Source: Hymenobacter sp. 15J16-1T3B (lineage in GTDB: Bacteria > Bacteroidota > Bacteroidia > Cytophagales > Hymenobacteraceae). Taken from it: 64,000 bases of DNA. The position numbers were made by a program, and so were the translations under genes. The stretch covers positions 62,001 through 126,000 of the forward strand of contig NZ_JAJFAV010000006.1 of NCBI RefSeq assembly GCF_020711235.1. Reading direction: 5' to 3'. Under the pieces are notes generated by a model. That model was not told the origin of the DNA, ran no database searches, and saw only the letters and a program-made list of their open reading frames with translations. This document shows, in pieces, positions 18,102 through 25,842 of this stretch (positions within the stretch are counted from its first letter, which is position 1; each line of letters begins with the position of its first letter).

Positions 18102-18368
18102 TTGAACGCCCTTTTCAAAGCCCTAAACGACCCCACCCGGCGCGCCATTCTTGAGCACCTGCGCGAACGGCCGCTGACCGCCGGCGAAATAGCCGACCGC
18201 TTTGCCATGTCCAAGCCCAGCATCTCGCACCACCTCGACCTGCTCCGGCAGGCCGACCTGGTGACCAGCCAGAAGCAGGGCCAGTTTATCACCTATACCC
18301 TCAACATGACGGTGTTTGACGAAGTCATCAGCTGGCTGCTGCAGTTCAAACCCGCCGATAATGCCTGA
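18102..18368 (+). CDS. sdpR: SdpR-like ArsR-family autorepressor
   Basis: An 88-residue winged-helix repressor. It aligns through its whole length with the SdpR pattern: FKALNDPTRRAILEHL, then LTAGEIADRFAMSKPSISHH as the recognition helix, then LVTSQKQGQFITYTLN. The start codon is TTG at 18102; no in-frame ATG is available, and the TTG gives exactly the N-terminus expected for the family. The SdpI-like gene begins six bases after its stop, so the pair is an operon like sdpRI of Bacillus subtilis, in which SdpI at the membrane sequesters SdpR. No sdpABC-like toxin genes are seen here. Confidence 0.9.
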   Translation: MNALFKALNDPTRRAILEHLRERPLTAGEIADRFAMSKPSISHHLDLLRQADLVTSQKQGQFITYTLNMTVFDEVISWLLQFKPADNA

Positions 18369-18374
18369 TTTCGC

Positions 18375-19019
18375 ATGAAAAAGTATCTATGGTTCATCGT
18401 CGCCGGCGCCATGACCTTGGTGCCGGTAGTGGATTTGGCCCTGATTTGGCCGCAACTGCCCGCTCAGGTGCCCATTCATTTCAACCTGGCCGGTGAGCCC
18501 GACCGCATGGGCAGCCCGAGCATCCTGTGGCTGCTGGCGGGCATGCCGGTGCCAACGTTCCTGTTTCTGCTCCTGGTGCCGTACATCGACCCCAAGAAGC
18601 AGCTGGCCATCAACAGCAACTACCAGAAGCTGGTCTTGGCGGTGATGGCGGGGTTGGCCGCCATTGGTATTTCGGTTACCCACGCCACGGTGGTCGGCCA
18701 CGCGGATTTGCGCCTGACGCTGCTGGTGCTGTGCGGCATGTGGGTCCTGCTCGGTAACTACATCGTCACGGTGCCCCCCAACTATTTCGCCGGCATCCGC
18801 ACGCCCTGGACGCTGGAAGACCCCGTGGTGTGGCAGCACACGCACCGGGTGGCGGGCCGCGCCATGGTGGTGGCCGGGCTGCTGGGGCTGCCGCTGAGCT
18901 GGCTGCTGCCGGCAGCTTGGGGGTTTCCGGTGGTGCTGGCGTTGCTGGTAACGGCCACCCTCGGCCCGACGCTGTATTCCTACCGGCTGTGGCGGCAGCG
19001 AGCCAACGTGCCCGGCTAA
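18375..19019 (+). CDS. sdpI: SdpI-family membrane protein
   Basis: A 214-residue inner-membrane protein with about six hydrophobic helices. The N-terminal DUF1648 motif is visible as WPQLPAQVPIHFNLAGEPDR, and the SdpI part follows with NYFAGIRTPWTLEDPVVWQ and THRVAGRAMVVAG. In Bacillus the homologue gives immunity to the SdpC killing peptide and also acts as receptor that binds the SdpR repressor. Here it lies directly after the sdpR-like gene, which supports the signalling role; whether any toxin is involved cannot be told. The ATG at 18375 is the only reasonable start. Confidence 0.9.
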   Translation: MKKYLWFIVAGAMTLVPVVDLALIWPQLPAQVPIHFNLAGEPDRMGSPSILWLLAGMPVPTFLFLLLVPYIDPKKQLAINSNYQKLVLAVMAGLAAIGISVTHATVVGHADLRLTLLVLCGMWVLLGNYIVTVPPNYFAGIRTPWTLEDPVVWQHTHRVAGRAMVVAGLLGLPLSWLLPAAWGFPVVLALLVTATLGPTLYSYRLWRQRANVPG

Positions 19020-19036
19020 GCCGCGGCCGGAAAATT

Positions 19037-19047
19037 ATGTGATTGAC
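19037..19047 (+). promoter_or_regulatory. ATGTGATTGAC motif upstream of the Reg_prop kinase
   Basis: The 11-mer ATGTGATTGAC is found here, 33 bases before the kinase start codon, and again at 23058-23068 after the response regulator gene, where it forms the right arm of a palindrome. It may be a binding site of the regulator encoded at 22306. Confidence 0.35.
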
Positions 19048-19066
19048 AAGCTGCCTGCGGGGCGCT

Positions 19067-19074
19067 TACCTTGC
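19067..19074 (+). promoter_or_regulatory. -7-like element TACCTTGC
   Basis: Variant of TAnnTTTG only five bases before the ATG at 19080. If used, the kinase mRNA would be nearly leaderless. Confidence 0.35.
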
Positions 19075-19079
19075 AAGGG

Positions 19080-22000
19080 ATGAGTTCCGTACCGCGCCGG
19101 CAGCGCTTCTGGCTGCCCCTGCTTGTAATCTTGCTGGCCGGCTGGCTGCCCCTGCCCGCCCGGGCCCAGAACCTGACGTTTCGGACCCTGTCGGCGCAGG
19201 TGGGGTTGTCGGAAAACAGCGTGTCTTCCCTGGCCCAGGACCGCGCCGGTTTCCTGTGGATGGGCACCCAGGACGGGCTGAACCGCTACGATGGCGCGTC
19301 GTTTCGCGTGTTCCGCGGCGACCCGCAACGGCCCGGCACCTTGCCCAGCAACTTTATCCAAGACATTGCCGCCGACCCGCGCGGCGGCGTGTGGGTGGGC
19401 TCGGGCGGCGGCGGGCTGTCCTACTACAACCCGTTGACGGAATCTTTCGACAACTACCGGGAGGGCGACATTGCCGACGGGTTCGTGTGGGCAGTATTTT
19501 GCGACCGGCAGGGCCGGGTGTGGGCCGGCTCCGAAACGGCCCTCAACCTGTTTGACCCCAAAACCAAGCGCGTGCGGCAGTTTCGCCACGTGCAGTCGGT
19601 GAGCGGCAACGTGCACCGCAACTCCATCCGCACCATCACCCAAACCTCGGACGGCCGCGTGTGGGTGGGCACCGGCGAGGGCCGCATCAGCGCCGTCGAC
19701 TTGCAAACGGGTACGCTCGTGCCCCTGGCCGACTGGGCCCCCGGCAGCGCCATCAAGGACCTGGCCGCTACGCCCCGCGGCGGGCTGTGGGTGGCCGCCG
19801 CCGACGGTGGCGGGCTGTGCTTCATCGACCTGAACACCAACCAGAAAACCCACTTCCGGCACGAGCCCAGCCGTGTGGGCAGCCTGCCCAGCAACGAAAT
19901 CAACGCCGTGCTGGTGGATCAGCAGGAGCGCGTGTGGGTGGGCACTTCCCGGGGCCTGTGCCGCTACGATGCCGCCGCCAATTTCTTTACCGTGTGGCAG
20001 CACCAGCCCAACCAGCGCAGCCTGCCCGCCGACAAGGTGGTCAGCCTGTTTCAGGACCGCTCGGGGCTGCTCTGGGCCGGTACCGACCAGGGCGTGGCCA
20101 GCTTCGAGCCCCGGCCCAACGCCTTTACCCAGCCCATTCCGGTGCGCTTCACCGGTCCGGTGTGGGCCATTGCCCAGGACGCGGCCCAGAACCTGTGGGT
20201 GGGCTCCGAAACCAACGGGCTGATCCGCCACGACCCGCTGACGGGCCGCCTGACCACTTACCGCGCCAATCCCGCCGACCCGCAGGCCCTGCCCGAGGAC
20301 TTCATCCGGGCCGTGCTGCCAGACCGCGCCGGCCGCATCTGGGTGGGCACGCGCAGCAAGGGCCTGACCTACCTCGACCCGGCCACCGGGCGCTTCCGCC
20401 GCTTCCGCCACAACCCCGCCGACCCCACCAGCCTCTCCGACGACAACGTGCGCTGCGTGTACCAGGACCGGCAGGGGCGCATTTGGGTGGGCACCGAGGG
20501 CGGGTTGAACCTGATCGATCCGGTGAGCGGCCGCTGCGCCGTGTACCGCCACAACCCGCTCGACTCGCTCAGCATCAGCAGCAACTACGTGCGCTGCGTG
20601 TACCAGGACCGGCGTGGCCGCCTCTGGATTGGCGTGGGCGGGGGCGGGCTCAGCCAGTTCGACTCGCGCACCGGCCACTGCCGCTCCTTCCGGGCCCGCC
20701 GCGACGACCCGCACAGCATCTCGACCGATTTTGTGCGCTGCATGCTCGAGGACGAGCAGGGCCGCCTGTGGCTCGGTACCGAGGGCGGCGGGCTCTCCTG
20801 CCTGGTAGACGCCGACAAAGGCCGCTTTGTGAGCTACGGGGAGTCCGACGGGCTGCCCAACAACGTCATCTACGGCATGGCGGCCGACGACCAGGGCCAC
20901 CTGTGGCTGGCTACCAACAAAGGCATTGCCCGCTTCACGCCGCGCACCAAGGAGTTTCGCACCTACGACTCGCGCGACGGGTTGCCCCAGGACGAGCACA
21001 ACGCCGGCGCCTACTGGCGCAGCCCCGACGGCCGCCTCTTTTTCGGGGGCGGCAACGGCATTGTGGCTTTTCAGCCCACTGCCGTGCGCTTCAACGCCGT
21101 GCCCCCGCCCGTGGTGCTGACGGGCTTCCGCAAGTTCAACCGGTGGGCCACCCTCGACACCAGCATCACGGCCAGCCGGGTGGTCACCATTCACCCGCGC
21201 GACAATTTCTTCTCCATTGAGTTTGCGGCCCTGAACTACCGGCTGTCCGACAAAAACCGCTTTGCCTACAAGCTGGAGAACTTCAACGACAAGTGGATTG
21301 ACGCGGGCACGCAGCGGCAGGCCACCTACACCAACCTTGACCCGGGCACCTACATCTTCCGGGTGCGGGCCGCCAACAACGACGGCGTGTGGAACAACGA
21401 GGGCGCCTCGCTGCGCCTGGTGGTGGAGCCGCCGTGGTACCAAACGTGGTGGTTCCGTATCCTGGCCAGCTGGCTGGTATTCGGGTTGCTCTTCTTGGCC
21501 TACCGCGTGCGCGTGAGCCAGCTGCTGGCCCTGGAGCGCGTGCGCCACAACATTGCCCGCGACCTGCACGACGACATGGGCTCCACGCTCTCCTCCATCA
21601 GCATCCTGAGCCAGCTGGCGCGCACCCACCAGCAACGCGGCAACGCGGAGCAGTCCTCGCAGCTGCTGGAGCAAATCGGCGACTCCTCCCGCCGCATGCT
21701 CGACAGCATGGACGACATCGTGTGGGCCATCAACCCCGCGCACGACTCCATGGAGTCCGTCACCTCGCGCATGCGCTCCTTCGCCTCCGACGTGCTCGAA
21801 GCCCGCGGCATCGACTTCATTTTCAAGGTGGCGCCCGAAGTCACCGAGCACCGCCTGCCCATGCGCGCCCGGCGGGAGTTTTTCCTGATGTTCAAGGAGG
21901 CCGTCAACAACCTGGCGAAGTACTCCAAGGCCGAATTTGCCCGCATCACCCTCGACTACGACAACCGCAGCCTGGTGCTGCGCGTGCAGGACGACGGCGT

Positions 22001-22148
22001 GGGCTTCGACCCCAAAGCCCCGGCCCAAGGCGGCGGCAACGGCATGACCAACATGCGCAGCCGCGCCGCCGCCATCAAAGCCCAACTCACCATCGACACC
22101 GCGCCCGGCGAGGGCACCCGGCTGGAGCTGCGCGTGCCGCTGAAATAG
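19080..22148 (+). CDS. Reg_prop two-component sensor histidine kinase
   Basis: A 1022-residue sensor kinase. A signal peptide (to about residue 25, ending ARAQ) is followed by some 12 or more beta-propeller repeats of the type GRVWVGT..GL.RYD (about 30-690), a Y_Y_Y domain (about 717-782), one membrane helix (about 790-810), a HisKA_3 dimerisation domain with the phospho-acceptor His in ARDLHDDMGS (about residue 830), and an HATPase domain to the end. The propeller should lie in the periplasm and sense a ligand, in Bacteroides often a glycan. The ATG at 19080 gives the signal peptide. Unlike hybrid two-component systems it has no receiver or AraC domain, and its partner is the LuxR-type regulator 157 bases downstream. 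Confidence 0.93.
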   Translation: MSSVPRRQRFWLPLLVILLAGWLPLPARAQNLTFRTLSAQVGLSENSVSSLAQDRAGFLWMGTQDGLNRYDGASFRVFRGDPQRPGTLPSNFIQDIAADPRGGVWVGSGGGGLSYYNPLTESFDNYREGDIADGFVWAVFCDRQGRVWAGSETALNLFDPKTKRVRQFRHVQSVSGNVHRNSIRTITQTSDGRVWVGTGEGRISAVDLQTGTLVPLADWAPGSAIKDLAATPRGGLWVAAADGGGLCFIDLNTNQKTHFRHEPSRVGSLPSNEINAVLVDQQERVWVGTSRGLCRYDAAANFFTVWQHQPNQRSLPADKVVSLFQDRSGLLWAGTDQGVASFEPRPNAFTQPIPVRFTGPVWAIAQDAAQNLWVGSETNGLIRHDPLTGRLTTYRANPADPQALPEDFIRAVLPDRAGRIWVGTRSKGLTYLDPATGRFRRFRHNPADPTSLSDDNVRCVYQDRQGRIWVGTEGGLNLIDPVSGRCAVYRHNPLDSLSISSNYVRCVYQDRRGRLWIGVGGGGLSQFDSRTGHCRSFRARRDDPHSISTDFVRCMLEDEQGRLWLGTEGGGLSCLVDADKGRFVSYGESDGLPNNVIYGMAADDQGHLWLATNKGIARFTPRTKEFRTYDSRDGLPQDEHNAGAYWRSPDGRLFFGGGNGIVAFQPTAVRFNAVPPPVVLTGFRKFNRWATLDTSITASRVVTIHPRDNFFSIEFAALNYRLSDKNRFAYKLENFNDKWIDAGTQRQATYTNLDPGTYIFRVRAANNDGVWNNEGASLRLVVEPPWYQTWWFRILASWLVFGLLFLAYRVRVSQLLALERVRHNIARDLHDDMGSTLSSISILSQLARTHQQRGNAEQSSQLLEQIGDSSRRMLDSMDDIVWAINPAHDSMESVTSRMRSFASDVLEARGIDFIFKVAPEVTEHRLPMRARREFFLMFKEAVNNLAKYSKAEFARITLDYDNRSLVLRVQDDGVGFDPKAPAQGGGNGMTNMRSRAAAIKAQLTIDTAPGEGTRLELRVPLK

Positions 22149-22217
22149 GGCGTATCCGCGCCGGTCGAACCGTGGCTGGTCGTGCTGCATACGTGCAGCG
22201 CCGCGGCTGCTACGGCC

Positions 22218-22233
22218 TCACATCATTATGCGA
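22218..22233. promoter_or_regulatory. imperfect palindrome TCACAT-CATT-ATGCGA
   Basis: The left arm and spacer equal those of the perfect palindrome TCACAT-CATC-ATGTGA at 23048-23063, and the right arm differs at one base. It is 24 bases upstream of the -7 box of the response regulator gene, a suitable place for an activator site. Confidence 0.4.
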
Positions 22234-22256
22234 CAGCGCCGCGCGTGCGCGTGCTG

Positions 22257-22264
22257 TACCTTCG
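22257..22264 (+). promoter_or_regulatory. -7 element TACCTTCG of the LuxR-type regulator
   Basis: TACCTTCG, one base off TAnnTTTG, about 42 bases before the ATG at 22306. Confidence 0.4.
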
Positions 22265-22305
22265 CAGCATTCTGATTCGCACTCCTTTACCACCGTTCAT
22301 TGCCC

Positions 22306-22959
22306 ATGGAAACCGCCGACACCCGCGTCCTGATTTACGAAGACAACCCTGACCTGCGCCTGAGCCTGAGCCACTTGCTGGGCGGCACGCCGGGCCTGGA
22401 GCTGGTGGGCGCCCTGGGCAACTGCCAGCAGGTCGAAACCGATATTCCGCGCCTCAAGCCCGACGTGGTGCTCATGGACATCGACATGCCCGGCATCAAC
22501 GGCATCGAGGGCCTGAAGCGCATCAAGGCCAACTCGCCCAAGGTGAGCGTGGTGATGCTCACTGTGTTTGAGGACAACGACCGGGTGTTCCAGGCCGTGT
22601 GCGCCGGCGCCGACGGCTACCTGCTCAAGAAAACCCCGCCCGCCAAGCTGCTCGACGCCATCGGCGAAGTGCGGGCCGGCGGCGCCCCCATGACGCCCGC
22701 CATTGCCCGGCAGGTGCTGCGCCTGTTTCCCAAGCCCGTGGCCCCGCGCCAGCAGGAAGACTCGCCGGCCAACCTCAGCGCCCGGGAGCAGGAAATCCTC
22801 GGCCTGCTGGTGGAAGGCTACAGCTACAAAATGATTGCCCACGACCGCGGCATCTCGCTCGATACGGTTCGTTCGCACATCAAGAAAATCTACGAGAAGC
22901 TGCACGTGCGCTCCATGACGGAAGCCGTGAGCAAGGCCCTGCGCCAAGGCCTGACCTAA
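22306..22959 (+). CDS. NarL/LuxR-family response regulator
   Basis: A 217-residue transcription regulator. The receiver domain (about 5-125) has the acidic pair YEDNP, the phospho-acceptor Asp in VVLMDIDMPGINGIEG, and the conserved Lys in GYLLKKTPP. The DNA-binding LuxR-type HTH (about 150-212) contains NLSAREQEILGLLVEGYSYK and DTVRSHIKKIYEKLHV. Together with the HisKA_3 kinase upstream it forms a classical NarL-type pair. The ATG at 22306 was chosen over a TTG six bases earlier. A terminator hairpin follows 16 bases after the stop. Its targets may carry the TCACAT-N4-ATGTGA palindrome found near both genes. Confidence 0.95.
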   Translation: METADTRVLIYEDNPDLRLSLSHLLGGTPGLELVGALGNCQQVETDIPRLKPDVVLMDIDMPGINGIEGLKRIKANSPKVSVVMLTVFEDNDRVFQAVCAGADGYLLKKTPPAKLLDAIGEVRAGGAPMTPAIARQVLRLFPKPVAPRQQEDSPANLSAREQEILGLLVEGYSYKMIAHDRGISLDTVRSHIKKIYEKLHVRSMTEAVSKALRQGLT

Positions 22960-22975
22960 TAGACCGCAGCGCATC

Positions 22976-22998
22976 CGCGGATAAACCGCGCTTTTTTT
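22976..22998 (+). terminator. terminator of the LuxR-type regulator gene
   Basis: Stem CGCGG/CCGCG with loop ATAAA followed by C and seven T. The sequence after it (TCGCCCGA) also follows the terminator at 23234. Confidence 0.75.
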
Positions 22999-23047
22999 CG
23001 CCCGAAAATGGTCTTAGCCGGCGGTAGTGGGCGCCTCACATTGGGTA

Positions 23048-23068
23048 TCACATCATCATGTGATTGAC
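23048..23068. promoter_or_regulatory. palindrome TCACAT-CATC-ATGTGA plus TTGAC
   Basis: Six-base perfect arms with a four-base spacer at 23048-23063, overlapping the 11-mer ATGTGATTGAC that also precedes the kinase gene. It lies about 90 bases before the mini-ORF at 23156, in a 497-base stretch (22960-23456) that otherwise holds only two terminators and that ORF. Confidence 0.45.
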
Positions 23069-23155
23069 CGGCGCCGGCCGATTGCCGAATTTGTTGACGA
23101 GCCCTCCCCCTGCGGGATTCGGCTGATATGCTCCACTCTTCACCGCCGTCCGCTC

Positions 23156-23233
23156 ATGTCTGCGAAATCCCGTCGGCAGCTGCTGATTTCCATGCTGGGC
23201 CTGTGGCTTACCGGCAGCCCGGCCCTGGCGTAG
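23156..23233 (+). CDS. 25-residue signal-peptide-like mini-ORF
   Basis: ATG at 23156 opens a 25-codon frame: a basic start (MSAKSRRQ), a hydrophobic core (LLISMLGLWL) and TGSPALA, then TAG. It has every part of a signal peptide, with the stop exactly where cleavage after ALA would occur. An intrinsic terminator starts at the next base. The N-terminus resembles that of the nearby kinase (both begin MS and have RRQ). It may be the stump of a lost secreted-protein gene, a small membrane peptide, or chance. I do not recognise it. Confidence 0.35.
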   Translation: MSAKSRRQLLISMLGLWLTGSPALA

Positions 23234-23253
23234 CGCGGCGCAGCCGCGTTTTT
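23234..23253 (+). terminator. terminator after the mini-ORF
   Basis: CGCGGC-gca-GCCGCG followed by five T, beginning directly after the TAG of the 25-codon frame. Its presence suggests that something in 22999-23233 is transcribed. Confidence 0.7.
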
Positions 23254-23422
23254 CGCCCGACACACCTATTGCCTTTCCGGTAGCAGCGGCCGCGGCCGAG
23301 CTGAAGCATACCACGAGTGCGCCCGACTGATATTGGATCAGCCGGGCGTATTTCTTGGGGGCGGCGGGCCGCGGCGCGCCAAAACAAACGGCCCCGGCTT
23401 GGCGTTTGCCCCGGTGGTGGCC

Positions 23423-23430
23423 TATCTTCG
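23423..23430 (+). promoter_or_regulatory. -7 element TATCTTCG of the exonuclease gene
   Basis: One base off TAnnTTTG, about 27 bases before the ATG at 23457. Confidence 0.45.
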
Positions 23431-23456
23431 TTACCGACCCTCCGCCCGGCGTGCCC

Positions 23457-24257
23457 ATGCAACTGCTCCGTAACCTCAAGCTGACCGACGTTTTCGTACT
23501 CGACATCGAGACGGTGCCCTGCGTAGGCTGCCACGAGGAGCTGGACGACATGCTGCGCCACCTCTGGGAACACAAGGCCCAGAGCCTGCGCCGGCAGCAG
23601 GGCTTCCCGACCTGGGGCGCCGAGGAAATCGAGCCCATGCCCGACCGGCTGTCGGCGGCAGCTCTGTTTGCCCAGGCCGGTATCTATGCCGAGTTCGGGC
23701 GGGTCATCTGCATCTCGGTTGGCTACTTCTACTACGACGCCCTGGAGCAGCTGCGCTTCAAGGTGAAAAGCTTTGCCGGCGACGACGAGGCGGAGCTGCT
23801 GCAGGACTTCGTGCGTGCCCTCAGCAAGCGGCCCAACTTTACTCTCTGCGCCCACAACGGCAAAGAGTTCGATTTCCCTTACCTCTCGCGCCGCATGCTC
23901 ATCAACGGCGTGCAGCTGCCCCCGCAGCTCGACGTGGCCGGCAAAAAGCCCTGGGAAATCAACCACCTCGACACCATGGAGCTGTGGAAGTTCGGGGACC
24001 GGAAATCCTTTACTTCGCTGGCCCTGCTGGCCGCTATGTTCGGTATTCCCACGCCCAAGGACGACATCAACGGCGCCGACGTGGCCCGCGTGTACTACGA
24101 GGACCGGGATTTGCCGCGCATCGTGAAGTATTGCCAGAAAGACATCATCACCACCGCCCGTCTGCTGCTCAAGTTCCGCGGCGACGAGCCCTTCGACGAC
24201 GACGCGGTGGTGTACGCCGACCAGCCCGCGCCGATGATGGTTCTGCGCGGGGCCTAG
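23457..24257 (+). CDS. PolB-like 3'-5' exonuclease (DEDDy type)
   Basis: A 266-residue predicted nuclease of the ribonuclease H fold (predicted PolB-like exonuclease family). The DEDD residues are visible: Exo I in VFVLDIETVPC (Asp and Glu, about residues 14-18), Exo II in CAHNGKEFDFPYLSRR, and Exo III in IVKYCQKDIITTARL, where Tyr four residues before the Asp marks the DEDDy subclass. There is no polymerase domain. It probably trims DNA or RNA 3' ends in the cytoplasm; the exact substrate is unknown. The ATG at 23457 was chosen because the upstream frame has no protein-like content and a promoter box lies between. It stands as a single gene with its own terminator. Confidence 0.88.
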   Translation: MQLLRNLKLTDVFVLDIETVPCVGCHEELDDMLRHLWEHKAQSLRRQQGFPTWGAEEIEPMPDRLSAAALFAQAGIYAEFGRVICISVGYFYYDALEQLRFKVKSFAGDDEAELLQDFVRALSKRPNFTLCAHNGKEFDFPYLSRRMLINGVQLPPQLDVAGKKPWEINHLDTMELWKFGDRKSFTSLALLAAMFGIPTPKDDINGADVARVYYEDRDLPRIVKYCQKDIITTARLLLKFRGDEPFDDDAVVYADQPAPMMVLRGA

Positions 24258-24318
24258 GGCTGCTAGGCGGTGGGCATGCCGACGCCAGTGCGGCGGGGCA
24301 AGGTGCTTGATAGTAACA

Positions 24319-24342
24319 AGCGGCAGTGATGCCGCTTTTTTT
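24319..24342 (+). terminator. terminator of the exonuclease gene
   Basis: Stem AGCGGCA/TGCCGCT with loop GTGA and a run of seven T. It is followed by a strikingly AT-rich stretch (about 24350-24425) that probably holds the promoter of the next gene. Confidence 0.85.
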
Positions 24343-24436
24343 GTGCTTGGTAAGTATCAATCAGAAGTCTTTATTTGAAATATGTTAATAATTATTTGTA
24401 TTATTATTTATGTTGTAACGTGTAAACCCTACAGTC

Positions 24437-25753
24437 ATGGCGCAGAATGTGTTGGAGGAAGTGTCGGCTTGTTTCACGGCTCCGGCCGTCAGCCAAGCCA
24501 GTGCGGTGGTGGGTGAGAGCGAAGCCAATGTGCGCAAAGCCCTGCCCAAGGTAGTGCCGCTGGTGCTCAGTAGCCTGATTAAGCTCACCGAGCAAGTAGG
24601 CGGCACGGACGTCGTCTGGCTCATGGCCCGCGACGCGCACGAAGCCGGTACCCGCGCCGACGTGCTGGCGGCGCAGGCGCCCAAAGGGCAGGAGCTCATG
24701 CGCGCCCTGCTTACCGACCACTACAGCGGCCGTATCGCCTCGGTGGCTTCCGAAAGCGGCATCCGGACCGAATCCGTGGAAGGTCTGCTAGGGCTGGCAG
24801 CGCCCGTGATGCTCGGCGTACTGGGCGAACATGCCGCCGCCGACCACCTCGACGCTTCGGCGCTGGGCCGCTGGCTACAAAGCCAGCGCAGCAGCGTGAC
24901 GGGCCTGCTGCTGGCCGATGCGGCGGCTACCAAAAGCGGCAATGGACACAGCCACGGACCCGAGCCGGCCGTGGTGGCGCATCCCCACGCAGCGCCGCTG
25001 CCCGCGTACGACGACACCGGCCGCCCCGACCGCCGGCTGCTGCAATGGCTGCTGCCGGCCCTGGTCGTTCTGGGGGCGCTGGTGGTGGGCTATTGGTTGG
25101 GGACAGGCGGCGCCCCGCGGCCGGCGGCCCCCGGCTCCCCGGCCCTGGCTAGTGCGGCGCCGGCCAGCATCAGCACGAGCCAGTCGGAACCGGCAGCGGC
25201 AACGGCTGCGGCCGCAGAAGCGCCCGTCACGGCCATCAGCGGCCGCTACGACGCCGGCACCGAAAACTACATTTACGACACCGGCCGGCCGGTGCGGCTG
25301 ACGCTGGTCGACGGCACAATGCTGACGGTGGGGACCAACTCCACCGAAAACAAGCTCTACACCTTCCTGGCCGACGCCACCCAGCAAGTAGACCCGGTAA
25401 ACCGCACCAAGGGCTGGATCAACTTCGACCGCGTGTACTTCGACGCCCGCAAAGCCACGCTCACCGACGAATCGACGGCGCAGCTGGGCAACGTGGCCAG
25501 CATCCTGAAAAGCTTCCCCACGGCGCACGTCAAAATCGGCGGCTACACCGACAGCACCGGCTACTTTAAGGACAACCTGCGCCTGAGCGAGCAGCGGGCC
25601 ACGGCGGCCATGGCGGCACTGGTCGACATGGGCATCAGCGCCAACCGCATCGAGGCCAAGGGCTACGGGCAGAAGCACAACGTGGCCAGCAACGAAACGC
25701 CGGTGGGCCGGGCGCTCAACCGGCGCATCAGCGTGCGCGTGACGCAGAAATAA
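24437..25753 (+). CDS. DUF937 - TM - OmpA-like protein, copy 1
   Basis: A 438-residue protein of three parts. Residues 1-about 130 are a DUF937 (YidB-like) helical domain with no signal peptide (SQASAVVGESEANVRKALP, LLGLAAPVMLGVLGEHAAA). A single membrane helix lies at about 205-221. The end, about 325-436, is an OmpA-like peptidoglycan-binding domain (VYFDARKATLTDES, GGYTDSTGYFKDNLRLSEQRA, NRRISVRV). The likely topology is DUF937 in the cytoplasm and OmpA in the periplasm, tying the inner membrane to the cell wall. Between helix and OmpA is a short conserved block (GRYDAGTENYIYDTG). A paralogue follows 89 bases downstream. Function is unknown. Confidence 0.9.
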   Translation: MAQNVLEEVSACFTAPAVSQASAVVGESEANVRKALPKVVPLVLSSLIKLTEQVGGTDVVWLMARDAHEAGTRADVLAAQAPKGQELMRALLTDHYSGRIASVASESGIRTESVEGLLGLAAPVMLGVLGEHAAADHLDASALGRWLQSQRSSVTGLLLADAAATKSGNGHSHGPEPAVVAHPHAAPLPAYDDTGRPDRRLLQWLLPALVVLGALVVGYWLGTGGAPRPAAPGSPALASAAPASISTSQSEPAAATAAAAEAPVTAISGRYDAGTENYIYDTGRPVRLTLVDGTMLTVGTNSTENKLYTFLADATQQVDPVNRTKGWINFDRVYFDARKATLTDESTAQLGNVASILKSFPTAHVKIGGYTDSTGYFKDNLRLSEQRATAAMAALVDMGISANRIEAKGYGQKHNVASNETPVGRALNRRISVRVTQK

Positions 25754-25842
25754 GCCGGGTAATAGACAACCCGAAGGGGTGGGAGTCGTTGAATTTTCAC
25801 ATTCGCTCTTTCCTTTCACGCTTGCCTAGCCCTTCTAAAGCC

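Noticed and set aside
23027-23155. A longer version of the mini-ORF at 23156
   Set aside because: The extension runs through the palindrome and has no protein-like features; the signal-peptide-like part starts at the internal ATG.
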